From NCBI RefSeq assembly GCF_016756745.1, contig NZ_JAESIH010000055.1, forward strand, positions 62,001-126,000: a stretch of 64,000 nt of DNA. Direction: 5' to 3'. The position numbers and the translations under genes were made by a program. This DNA is from Aminivibrio sp. Its GTDB lineage: Bacteria; Synergistota; Synergistia; Synergistales; Aminobacteriaceae. Shown here one piece after another: positions 18,744-26,837 of this stretch. The notes beneath the pieces were generated by a model. It was not told where the DNA came from. It worked only from the letters and a program-made list of their open reading frames with translations, and searched no databases. Position 1 is the stretch's first letter, and every line of letters starts with the position of its first letter.

Positions 18744-19232
18744 TCAGAGAACCCCCTTTATCTTTTCCGAAACTGCATCAAGGGGCAGATCCACCTTGAG
18801 AAACAGAATGAAAAGAACGAAACCCACCAGGGTCACGATGACGCTCACCTTGAGAATCCGGGGCAGACTTCCGTAATGCAAGAAGGCAGCCGTGGCAGCC
18901 ACGAAGAGAACGCTCGCCAAAGGATAGCCGGTCAGCGGAATGATCACGATAAACAGTCCCGTGAAAACCGCCATGACAACAAACCTGGAGTACTTCACCC
19001 CAAGGGCCTTCAGCCTGCCGGAAACCGGCTCCCTCCCCGCGTCCCTGTGGCGGAAGACCATCACTGCGGCCGCGAGAAACAGAAGGATGCACAGGATGCT
19101 CAGGGAACCTCCGTAGAGCTGCGCCGGAGGCGCGAGGCCCCAAACGGTGTAAAGGTAGTAGATCGCCAGGGCCATGCCGAGGCCGGGAATGAAAAGATCC
19201 CCCGGTGACCACCGCATTCCTTTATTTGCCAT
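18744..19232 (-). CDS. tctB: Tripartite tricarboxylate transporter, small subunit TctB
   Basis: A 162-aa protein with four predicted membrane segments, the size and topology of TctB. Clear helices are at DLFIPGLGMALAIYYLYTV, SLSILCILLFLAAAVMVF, VVMAVFTGLFIVIIPLTGYPL and VSVIVTLVGFVLFILF. It is three bases from tctA and follows a stem-loop that separates it from tctC. Sequence conservation in TctB is low, so the assignment leans on topology and position. Confidence 0.88.
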   Translation of the reverse strand: MANKGMRWSPGDLFIPGLGMALAIYYLYTVWGLAPPAQLYGGSLSILCILLFLAAAVMVFRHRDAGREPVSGRLKALGVKYSRFVVMAVFTGLFIVIIPLTGYPLASVLFVAATAAFLHYGSLPRILKVSVIVTLVGFVLFILFLKVDLPLDAVSEKIKGVL

Positions 19233-19267
19233 TCAATCTCCTTCTTTCTTCCATGCAAAGAGCACCT

Positions 19268-19322
19268 AAAAAGGCTCCGGAGCCGGAAAGGCGGTTCGTC
19301 ACCCTCTGTACCCCGGAGCCTT
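19268..19322 (-). terminator. Stem-loop between tctC and tctB
   Basis: AAGGCTCCGG and CCGGAGCCTT form a 10-bp stem around a 32-nt loop, followed on the minus strand by a T5 run. Such partial terminators after binding-protein genes reduce downstream permease expression relative to the binding protein. Confidence 0.7.
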
Positions 19323-19340
19323 CCGCTCCCGGTTTCCGTG

Positions 19341-20129
19341 CTATTTTTTCCCCTTGAGAATTTCCTTGTATTTCGTGGCTGTTTCTATCATGTCCTGGGC
19401 CATCTTCATGCTTTCAGCCTCGTCCTTGAACTCGAGGAACTGAGGGTCCATGCCGACTTTTTTCCATTCTTCCCTGAGTCGGGGGTCCTCGAAAGCCTTT
19501 TTGAAAGACTCCACGAGCTTTTCATAATCGGCGGGATTCTTATCCCTGAATTGCCGGGATACAGCCCATGCCCTGTTGCCTCCTAACTCAGGCATCTCGA
19601 CTCCAAGAGCTTCCTTCGGCGTGGGAGCGTTCTGGGAGATGTCCTTCCATTTGTTTTCGTTCTGGAACATCACGATAAATCTCACATCGGAAGCAAAATC
19701 GAGAGAGGAGGACAGGAAGGTGGTCACTGCGTCCACCTCTCCGGTCAAACCGGCTGTACGGGCAGGATTGCCGCCCCCGTAGGGTATGATATTGAACTGT
19801 GCTCCTGTGGCTTCGCCGAGCAGCAGGACCGCCAGGGTTGAAGGATGGGGGAACCGGCTGGTGGCGATGGTCACAGGCCGTTTCTTCCCCTCTTCCACGA
19901 GATCCTGTATGGTCTGGAACGGCCCGTCCTTCCGAACCCAGAGCACCGCCGGATCGGAATCCATGCAGGCGAAATAGACAAAGTCGTCGGGGAACTTGAA
20001 ATCCGTTTGGCCATGCTCTTCTTCGGCAGTCCCTGAACGGTGTTTCTTCCCTGCCCGGAACGGAGCGGTGGAACGACGACGGAACCATGAGAAGGGTGTA
20101 TATCGACCTGCAGGTGTCCGGCTTCGCAT
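19341..20129 (-). pseudogene. tctC: 5'-truncated tctC (periplasmic substrate-binding protein)
   Basis: The C-terminal three quarters of a TctC protein are intact: DSDPAVLWVRKDGPFQTIQDLVE, IIPYGGGNPARTAGLTGEVDAV, and the usual C-terminal helices. Homology fades upstream of about TPFSWF. The signal peptide and first 80 or so residues of a normal TctC of about 320 aa are missing. The remaining frame has only the unlikely start MRSRTPAG and begins some 20 bp after the iorB terminator. A deletion has probably fused the gene to the end of the ior operon and also removed its promoter. It is unlikely to yield a secreted binding protein. Confidence 0.8.
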
Positions 20130-20151
20130 TCCACCTCCGAACCTACCCCTG

Positions 20152-20181
20152 AAAAAACGGGAGGCCGTTCCCGGCCTCCCG
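20152..20181 (-). terminator. Rho-independent terminator of iorAB
   Basis: A 10-bp perfect stem CGGGAGGCCG / CGGCCTCCCG with a 4-nt loop is followed on the minus strand by T6. It lies just after the iorB stop. Confidence 0.88.
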
Positions 20182-20186
20182 TTCGT

Positions 20187-20750
20187 CTACCCCTCCAGCA
20201 CCTCCAGGTTTTCCGCCAGCACCCTTTCGGGCAGCAGGTCCTCAAGGGCCTTCCGGTAGTGTTCCATTTCCACGCCGGGAATGAGTCCCTCCTTCGCCGC
20301 CCTCGACAGCAGGGCCACGTTCTGCATCCGCACATCGGGAAGGTCCCTTTTTTCCGCCATATGCCGGACGTTCAGCCGGCGGCAGACCTCTTCCACGTCT
20401 TCGGCGGAGACGGCATCGGCCTTCCCGAGCCGTACGTCCAGGGGCTGCCAAAGGGTGTCGAAATAGAGCAGAACCCCTCCGGAGGCTGCATAGGCCTCCA
20501 CTGCGCGCAGGGCCTCGGTGCGCTCCAGGGCGAGGATCAGGGACGCGGAACCTTTTCGCACGAGCGGTGTGGTCACTTCCCCGCCGATCCGGACGAAGGA
20601 CTCCACCATGCCGCCCCTCTGGGCAAGGCCGTGGGTGTCCACACCGCAGACGGAAAGTCCCGCATGATCCGCGGCCCTTATGACCGCCTCGCTCAGGAGG
20701 CCGATCCCCTGGCCCCCCACGCCGGACATGTAGATATCGAACCGCTTCAT
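20187..20750 (-). CDS. iorB: Indolepyruvate:ferredoxin oxidoreductase, beta subunit
   Basis: A 187-aa gamma/beta-type 2-oxoacid:ferredoxin oxidoreductase subunit, starting MKRFDIYMSGVGGQGIGLLSE with the GGQG motif, then VDTHGLAQRGGMVESFVRIG. Together with IorA it oxidises aryl pyruvates from aromatic amino acid transamination to acyl-CoA and reduces ferredoxin. The ATG overlaps the end of iorA by four bases. The setting indicates amino acid fermentation. Confidence 0.94.
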   Translation of the reverse strand: MKRFDIYMSGVGGQGIGLLSEAVIRAADHAGLSVCGVDTHGLAQRGGMVESFVRIGGEVTTPLVRKGSASLILALERTEALRAVEAYAASGGVLLYFDTLWQPLDVRLGKADAVSAEDVEEVCRRLNVRHMAEKRDLPDVRMQNVALLSRAAKEGLIPGVEMEHYRKALEDLLPERVLAENLEVLEG

Positions 20751-22636
20751 GCCTTCTCCCCTCCCCTGTTCTCTTTCCGAAGGCCGATGGCCTTCACCGG
20801 GCAGGTCTGGACGCAGGACCCGTCGCCGATGCACAGTTCCCGGCTCACGTTCACCCCCCCGTCCTCATCCCTCTGGAAGGACGGGCACCCGAAGGACTCA
20901 ACGCACACGTGGAGGCGGTCGCACGTCTCCTGGTTGACTTCCACCGATTTCCGCACGTAGTCCGGGTTCCGCTGCTGCTCCCGGGTGTACTTGAGCATGC
21001 AGGGGTGCCGGGCGATCACCACGGAAAACCCCTCCTCGGCCATGGCTTCCTTCACAAGTTCAATAAGCTTGCCCTGGCTGTAGGCGTCCACCTCCCGGAT
21101 GCTCTTCACCCCCAGCCCCTCGAGCACCCCCCTGACGGGAATGGCCTCCGACGGTCCGTTGGCGTTTCGCCCCGCGCCGGGGTGGTCCTGGTGGCCCGTC
21201 ATGGCCGTGGTGCCGTTCTCCATGACGATGAGGGTCAGGTTGTGGTTGTTGAACACTGCGTTCACGATGCCCGGAAGGCCCGCGTGAAAGAAGGTGGAAT
21301 CCCCGATGAAGCTGACCACCTTCCTCGCGCCGTTGAACAGGGAGAGCCCGGCTCCCGTTCCGGTGGAGTGCCCCATGGACAGCAGCACCTCCCCCATCTC
21401 GTAGGGGGGCAGGTAGCCAAGGACATGGCATCCGATGTCCGCCACGGTGATGTCCTCTTTGGACAGGGCCTGCCGGATGGCGTGGAACGCCGAGCGGTGG
21501 CCGCATCCAGGGCACATCTGGGGCGGTCTTGGGGCCAGGGACGGCTGCCGCTTGGCTCCCCTCAGAGGAACCATGTCGGGCCATGTTTTGGCCAGCACTT
21601 CCGCCACTTTGTCGGGGGTGTACTCCCCGATCCGGTCGTCGTCGTCCGCCTTCCCGACGATGGTGACCCGGATGCCCCTGTCGAATGCCAGGGCCTTGAT
21701 GTCCTTTTCAAGCACGTCGTCAAGTTCCTCGAGAATTTTCACTTGGTCGTGGGCGCGGAGAAACTCCTCCACGGCCTTCTCCGGCAGTGGGTACACAACT
21801 CCCAGCTTCAGGATGTCCGGGGTCCGGCGTGAATCCTCCAGCACGTCCAGGAGGGACCGGAACGGCAGCCCCGCCGTGATGACGCCTCTCGAGGAGTCCG
21901 TCCCCTTCCTGACCTCGCAGAATGCGGGGGAATCCATCTCGCACCCCGCGAGGGAGAGTCTGGCCAGGGCCCGCCGCTTCATCTCCAGCGCGGCGGCCGT
22001 CAGGGGCACCATGGGGCCGCCCGACGTGTCGAAACGGGATTCAGTACTTACGGCGCCGCCCTTCCACGCCCCGAAGGCGACCTTCTCCTTGCCGTGGCAC
22101 ACGTGGGTGGTCATCCGGAGGATCACGGGCATCTTCTTCCGCCGTGAGAGGGCCATGGCCTCGAGGTAGTACCGGTAGGCCTCCGAAGGCGAGGACGGCT
22201 CCAGCACCGGGATGTAGGCCATCCGGGCGAAATGGCGGTTGTCCTGCTCGTTTTGGGACGAGTTGGCCCCGGGGTCGTCGCCCAGTACGGCCACGAGACC
22301 TCCCTCCAGTTCCAGGAGGGAAAGCTGCACGAAGGAGTCGGCGGCCACGTTGAGCCCCACGCTCTTGAAGAAGACACAGGAGGGGTGCCCGTTGAGGGAG
22401 GCTCCGCAAGCCACCTCCGTGGCCACTTTTTCGTTTGTTGAAAACTCGAAATAAAACGGGCGCTTCTCCCCGGGAACGGAGAGAAGCGCGGATGCGATTT
22501 CAGGAGTGGGCGATCCGGGGTACGACGTGACGACCTCCGTCCCCGACTCTATCATGGCCCGGGCCAGGGCCGTGTTTCCCAGGACGATCTCGGAAAAAGA
22601 ATCCTGCCGAAGCAGCATTTCGCCGAGATTTTTCAT
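20747..22636 (-). CDS. iorA: Indolepyruvate:ferredoxin oxidoreductase, alpha subunit
   Basis: A 629-aa subunit with an N-terminal pyrimidine-binding domain (VVTSYPGSPTPEI, FEFSTNEKVATEVA), a thiamine pyrophosphate domain (CPGCGHRSAFHAI, then IGDSTFFHAGLPGIVNAVFN with the asparagine ligand), and a C-terminal ferredoxin-like domain. The last domain ends CIGDGSCVQTCPVKAIG and has a less regular first cluster motif, CDRLHVCVESFGCP. A GGAGG ribosome site precedes the ATG. The gene follows a small secreted-protein gene by 22 bp. Confidence 0.95.
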   Translation of the reverse strand: MKNLGEMLLRQDSFSEIVLGNTALARAMIESGTEVVTSYPGSPTPEIASALLSVPGEKRPFYFEFSTNEKVATEVACGASLNGHPSCVFFKSVGLNVAADSFVQLSLLELEGGLVAVLGDDPGANSSQNEQDNRHFARMAYIPVLEPSSPSEAYRYYLEAMALSRRKKMPVILRMTTHVCHGKEKVAFGAWKGGAVSTESRFDTSGGPMVPLTAAALEMKRRALARLSLAGCEMDSPAFCEVRKGTDSSRGVITAGLPFRSLLDVLEDSRRTPDILKLGVVYPLPEKAVEEFLRAHDQVKILEELDDVLEKDIKALAFDRGIRVTIVGKADDDDRIGEYTPDKVAEVLAKTWPDMVPLRGAKRQPSLAPRPPQMCPGCGHRSAFHAIRQALSKEDITVADIGCHVLGYLPPYEMGEVLLSMGHSTGTGAGLSLFNGARKVVSFIGDSTFFHAGLPGIVNAVFNNHNLTLIVMENGTTAMTGHQDHPGAGRNANGPSEAIPVRGVLEGLGVKSIREVDAYSQGKLIELVKEAMAEEGFSVVIARHPCMLKYTREQQRNPDYVRKSVEVNQETCDRLHVCVESFGCPSFQRDEDGGVNVSRELCIGDGSCVQTCPVKAIGLRKENRGGEKA

Positions 22637-22658
22637 TATCCTGCCTCCTTTCGGGTAA

Positions 22659-23033
22659 TCAGTACTTCGCCGTCCGGCAGATGAAAATATCCCTTCCGCG
22701 GTAGGTGAAGTGCTCCACGAGGATGATGTTGTCCTTGAAGGCTATGGTCTTGTTGACGAGAATGGTCACCTTGCCTGTTTCATCCGTCACCGGGACATAG
22801 TGCTCCAGCCCGAGAAGCCTGCCGCTCTCAACGAGAGCCGAGGGTTCTTCCCCTCAGGTGTTCTTGTAGACGCCCCAGTCGAGGGACAGTTCCGGCCCCA
22901 GGGCCTCCAGCTTTTCCGCCACTCCCGGGGCCGGTTTCAGGACGAGAACGTCGGCGGCCGTTCCGGGGAGGGCCGAAAATGTGAGCACTAAAGCCAGGAC
23001 GGACAGAAACAGCGCGATTCTTCCTTTTCTCAT
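22659..23033 (-). pseudogene. Small secreted protein with an in-frame TGA
   Basis: GGAGG with 7-nt spacing leads into MRKGRIALFLSVLALVLTFSA, a clear signal peptide, then about 30 mature residues to DWGVYKNT. A TGA follows at 22856-22854. The same frame then continues without another stop for 64 codons (GEEPSALVESGRLLGLEHYV and on to RGRDIFICRTAKY) and ends in TGA 22 bp before iorA. Both halves look coding, so this is one gene of about 124 codons with one internal stop. A G-to-A change in a tryptophan codon is the simplest cause; selenocysteine or read-through are alternatives. I do not recognise the family. Confidence 0.7.
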
Positions 23034-23151
23034 GGTCATGCCTCCTCAAGGTATCATGGTGATTTCTGCATTGTACCATGACCGGAAGAACCCGCATTCA
23101 GTCCTTCGGCGGATAGGAAACCAGCCGGCCCTGCCTTCCGGAGGCCATCAA

Positions 23152-23181
23152 AAAAGCTGCATCCCAAGGGATGCGGCTTTT
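23152..23181. terminator. Bidirectional terminator after yoeB
   Basis: AAAAGCTGCATCCC / GGGATGCGGCTTTT forms a long stem with a 2-nt centre and one mismatch, bordered by A and T runs. It follows the minus-strand toxin gene. Confidence 0.8.
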
Positions 23182-23196
23182 CCATCGTTATTTCCG

Positions 23197-23463
23197 CTAT
23201 TCGTAATGACTCCAGGCGCCGACCACCTTGACCGCCCGGTCTTCCTCAAGTATCTGATAGACCACCCGATGCTGCCGGTTAATCCTCTTCGAGTAGGCCC
23301 CCTTAAACTCTCCCACCAGTTTCTTCCTGGGAGGCGCGTATGAATTCTCCCGGAGGGCACGCTCGATGGACCGGATCTTTTCGCCCCAGCCCCGTTCGAT
23401 GACCCTCTCTCTGTCCTTCAGGGCCTCCTTCGTGTAGAAGACCCGCCACGGCCCGTCATGCAT
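23197..23463 (-). CDS. yoeB: YoeB/Txe family mRNA interferase toxin
   Basis: An 88-aa RelE-superfamily toxin. WRVFYTKEALKDRERVIERG at the start, the KLVGEFKGAYSKRINRQHRVVYQI core and the C-terminal WSHYE match YoeB, whose C-terminal histidine is catalytic in ribosome-dependent mRNA cleavage. It overlaps the antitoxin gene by 8 nt and ends at a terminator. Active-site positions appear intact, so a functional toxin is expected. Confidence 0.92.
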   Translation of the reverse strand: MHDGPWRVFYTKEALKDRERVIERGWGEKIRSIERALRENSYAPPRKKLVGEFKGAYSKRINRQHRVVYQILEEDRAVKVVGAWSHYE

Positions 23464-23698
23464 CTTCGTCTATTTCGACACACTCGGACAGGGGAGCGGC
23501 CATGCCTGAGATAATTTTATCCCGCATTCCGGGTACCGCCGCAATAGCAAGGGTCTCCTGGATGTCCCGGTAGTCGTCCTCCGACAGGACCACTACATTA
23601 CCCCGCTTCCCGGTGATGTAGACCGGTTCTTCCGTCTCCGTGACGTGCTCTATCAGCCTGTACAGATTTGCCCGCGCCTTGCTCGCCGTGATGATCAC
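23456..23698 (-). CDS. yefM: YefM/Phd family antitoxin
   Basis: An 80-aa antitoxin starting (V/M)IITASKARANLYRLIEHV, the DNA-binding Phd/YefM fold, then PVYITGKRGNVVVLSEDDYRDIQETL and an acidic C-terminal toxin-neutralising tail. The GTG start was chosen because GGAGG lies 7 nt away; an ATG seven codons upstream would include this ribosome site in the coding sequence. The protein should bind YoeB and repress its own operon. Confidence 0.92.
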   Translation of the reverse strand: MIITASKARANLYRLIEHVTETEEPVYITGKRGNVVVLSEDDYRDIQETLAIAAVPGMRDKIISGMAAPLSECVEIDEDA

Positions 23699-23721
23699 GA
23701 CATCACCTCCCTGACGCATTC

Positions 23722-23750
23722 ATCATAGTACGTCATATCGTACGAGTCAA
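23722..23750 (-). promoter_or_regulatory. yefM-yoeB promoter with palindromic operator
   Basis: On the minus strand TTGACT and TATGAT are 17 bp apart. The spacer holds a perfect 8-bp palindrome TCGTACGA (23738-23745) and a second GTAC-centred half site (GACGTAC), which together also make a GTACG...CGTAC inverted repeat. YefM operators in other bacteria are paired palindromes with a GTAC core, so this is a likely autoregulatory site. Confidence 0.7.
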
Positions 23751-23921
23751 GCGCGTACTCCCTCCATTCCTCTCCTTGGGCGCAGGGATGATCCGTTTTC
23801 CGGGATTTCTGATGATCCCCCGTTGGTGCGGCTCCGCCGGCGATTGGCCAGCCCTTCCTCCGAAGCCGTACCCCGGTCGAAATGTGCTACACTTCTTCCG
23901 TAAAGTGAGGAGGCGATTGCC

Positions 23922-26834
23922 TTGTTGATGCACACCTACCGCAATCCTGCGGATATTTCCCGTCATCTGGCCGGACGGACCGGGGATCCCGAACGGGTTT
24001 TTCTTGTACCGTCAAACCGCGACAGGTCCCTACTTCTGGACATGCTTTCGGCCGAAGGGGATTCCCCTCCGGAGGGGCTCTTCGGAAGCAGGGTCCGGGA
24101 ACGGAACGTCTGGATCTGGGATGACCTCTATCGAGCTCTTCTTGAGGCGGGTGCGGGAGAGAAGCCCCGAGCGCAGATCGACCCTCCGGACCACCGGCTC
24201 CTGCTGCGGAACATCGTGAAGTCCCTCCGGGAGCGATTTGCTGAATCTCTGCCGCCGGGAGTCTTTTCGGAAGGATTCCTCGACATCGCCGGGGGGGCGG
24301 TCCGGGAGCTTCTGCGGGAGGACGTGTCCCCGGAGACCCTGGCCGGTTCGCTGGGGTGCGCGGGGTGTCCTCGGGACGGGGGATGCTCCCGGCTGGACGA
24401 CGAGTCGGGAATTCTCTGCCGGATTTACCGGGACTACACAACCCTCCTGGACGATCTGAACCTGGCGGACAGCGCCCAGATCCCGTCCCTCGGGCGGGAC
24501 CTTCTTGCGGCCTCGGAGACTGCCCGGGAACGGGCAAATTCTTTCCGGATCACCGCCGTGGGCTTCCTGAGCTTCGCCTCCGGACAGCTCCGTTTTCTGC
24601 GGCAGCTCCTCGAGGCCGGGGCTGAGATGGAGTTTTTCGTCCCCTGGTGCGGCCCGGGCGATTTTTACACGGCGGCGGACCAGTTCCCCGAGGCCTCGAA
24701 AACACAGGTGGAGGGAAGCGGCCCGGCCCTGTCCTTCTCCATGTCGGGAGGAGACCTCCGCCTGGCATCGGATACCCTGGCCAGGGAGCTTCTTCTCTGG
24801 TCCGCAGGTGAGGGAAAGATCGCGGAATCCACGGGGCTGCCCTTTCCGGGGTGGTCGTCCATCGGCGTCTGCGGCGACGGGGAGGAGACAGCCTCCGCAG
24901 CGGAGAGTTTTTCCCGGTACGGACTGCCCTTCTCGCTGAAAGACGGGGTGCTGGTCTCGGAGACGATCCTCTGGAAAAACGCCCTCAGGGCCCTGGACCT
25001 GGCCTCCGAGGGGTGGCCGGCAGGAGAGACGGCGGATTTCCTGTCCGGTCTTCTCTTCTCGCCCTTCGACTTTCCCCGGGATGACTTCGCCGCCGCCCTG
25101 CCCTGCGGGAGGAAGGGGTGGCTGGACTTCCTCGGGGAAGCGGCGATAAAAAGCCCGTCCCGGAATGCCCCGCTGCGCGCGTTCCGGAGGGCTCTCGCCT
25201 TCACCGACGCAGTAACTGCGGGAGGCCGTCCGGAAGACTTGCTTTCTGCCCTTGAAAAACTGGCCCCCGACCGGGAGGAGATGAAGGGGCTCATAACGGG
25301 AGCCCGGAATTTTCCTTTCCTGGACGGGATGCTCAGGACGGTGAACGTGGCCGTGCTGGAGGCCGGAGAAAAGGAACGGGCTCTCCGCGACCTGGCCCGG
25401 GACCTCGGGGAATCGGGCAGGGCAGTTCTTCGGGGCGGGGAGGCCGCAGCGTTCCTGGCCCGGTGGGCCGAGAGCGCCTCCACGAGGACCTCGCCGCCGA
25501 TCTCCCCCGCCATGGCGGTTTACCAGGGGACGCCCCCGGTGCTGACCTCGGCGGCGGTGTGGGTCTTCCTCGGCGCCGCAGCCTCCCGGTGGCCGGGGCA
25601 GGTGCGGGAGTCCGCGCTGCTGAACGACGACCGCAAAGGCATCCTCCACGACAGCCTCGGCCTGGGGCGGAGCCACCTTCCCCTGGTGCCGGAGAAGCGG
25701 AAGCAGCGGGAAGCCCTCTTCCGGAGGCTTGCCGCCTGCGCCCGGGAGCTGTGCCTTTTCGTTCGTCCCCTGGCCGACGGCGGGGGCCGACCTTTACCGC
25801 CGTCCCCCTTCGTGACTGAGGCGGAGGCCGGCCCCTCCCCCTGGCTTATCCCGGCGAAGACTTCCTATGAACGGTCCCTGGGGGATCTTCTCCCCCCGGC
25901 CGCCAGAGGAACAATCTTTGTCAGGAGGGTGGAGATTCCTGCCGAAAGCAGCCCCCTGAACGGCCTTTCCCGTGGTGATCCCCGGACCACCCCTCTCCCT
26001 CTGCCCGAGAGGGTCTTCCGCCTGAGCGGCCTGGACGATTACGCTGCCTGCCCCTTCTTTTACTACTGCCGGAGGATGGGCCTCGAACCTGCAAGAGAGG
26101 AGCTGTTCCGCCGCGATCTGGCGGGAAACGGATTCCATCGTCTCTGGGAGCTGGCGTGGAAGGAATACCTCTCCTCCGGGGGAAACCTTGAGGAATTGGC
26201 GGATCGCTTCTTCGACGACGCTTACAGGGACGGGTACCCCAGGCTGCTCTCGGATCCCAGGCTGGCGCGCCACAGGGCGGACCAGCGGGAGAAGAACCGC
26301 CGCCTCGGGGCGCTTCAGGACGCCATGGAGAGGAGCGGGCTCGGTGAGGCCCGGAGAGAACAGCGGAGGGAATTTTCCCTTCCTGAGCCGGAGATCGGGG
26401 GAGCGGTATTCCGTGGACGGTGCGACCGGATGGACATCCTCGGTGACGGCTCCGTCATCCTCTTCGACTACAAGAGCGGCAGGGCCGGGAAATACAAAAA
26501 AAGCCTCCAGCTCGCCGCCTACAGCATCGCCCTCCGGGAAGGCCCGGAACGGCAGGGCGCCTCCGCGGCGGTCTTCCTTGGGCTGAGCGACGGCTCGGCT
26601 GCGGCGGCCGGACATGACGGCGCACCCCTCTGGCTGGACGCCGGGAAAACGTCTCTCGCAGAACTGGAGGCCCAGGCAGGGGACATCATGAAGCGGGCGG
26701 CGGAATCCCTCGCTTCCGGGCTCTTTCCGCCGGAGTACGATTCGGACCGGTGCAGGTACTGCTCTTTCTCCTCCCTCTGCAGGCGCAGGGACTTCCGGGA
26801 GGAAGAAGAGGAAAACGGGGATGGGGAGGAATAG
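23922..26834 (+). CDS. addB: AddB-like helicase-nuclease subunit
   Basis: A 970-aa AddB/RexB-type protein. The N-terminal half is a degenerate UvrD-like domain (FLVPSNRDRSLLLDML). The C-terminal half is a PD-(D/E)XK RecB-type nuclease: YAACPFFYYCRRMGL, then GRCDRMDILGDGSVILFDYKSG (catalytic D and K), then CRYCSFSSLC. The cysteine at CPF plus the final C-x2-C-x5-C fit the iron-sulfur staple seen in AddB. The start is TTG, supported by GAGGAGG 8 nt upstream; an ATG two codons later is less well spaced. It is four bases from addA, and together they process double-strand breaks. Confidence 0.9.
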   Translation: MLMHTYRNPADISRHLAGRTGDPERVFLVPSNRDRSLLLDMLSAEGDSPPEGLFGSRVRERNVWIWDDLYRALLEAGAGEKPRAQIDPPDHRLLLRNIVKSLRERFAESLPPGVFSEGFLDIAGGAVRELLREDVSPETLAGSLGCAGCPRDGGCSRLDDESGILCRIYRDYTTLLDDLNLADSAQIPSLGRDLLAASETARERANSFRITAVGFLSFASGQLRFLRQLLEAGAEMEFFVPWCGPGDFYTAADQFPEASKTQVEGSGPALSFSMSGGDLRLASDTLARELLLWSAGEGKIAESTGLPFPGWSSIGVCGDGEETASAAESFSRYGLPFSLKDGVLVSETILWKNALRALDLASEGWPAGETADFLSGLLFSPFDFPRDDFAAALPCGRKGWLDFLGEAAIKSPSRNAPLRAFRRALAFTDAVTAGGRPEDLLSALEKLAPDREEMKGLITGARNFPFLDGMLRTVNVAVLEAGEKERALRDLARDLGESGRAVLRGGEAAAFLARWAESASTRTSPPISPAMAVYQGTPPVLTSAAVWVFLGAAASRWPGQVRESALLNDDRKGILHDSLGLGRSHLPLVPEKRKQREALFRRLAACARELCLFVRPLADGGGRPLPPSPFVTEAEAGPSPWLIPAKTSYERSLGDLLPPAARGTIFVRRVEIPAESSPLNGLSRGDPRTTPLPLPERVFRLSGLDDYAACPFFYYCRRMGLEPAREELFRRDLAGNGFHRLWELAWKEYLSSGGNLEELADRFFDDAYRDGYPRLLSDPRLARHRADQREKNRRLGALQDAMERSGLGEARREQRREFSLPEPEIGGAVFRGRCDRMDILGDGSVILFDYKSGRAGKYKKSLQLAAYSIALREGPERQGASAAVFLGLSDGSAAAAGHDGAPLWLDAGKTSLAELEAQAGDIMKRAAESLASGLFPPEYDSDRCRYCSFSSLCRRRDFREEEEENGDGEE

Positions 26835-26837
26835 GCC

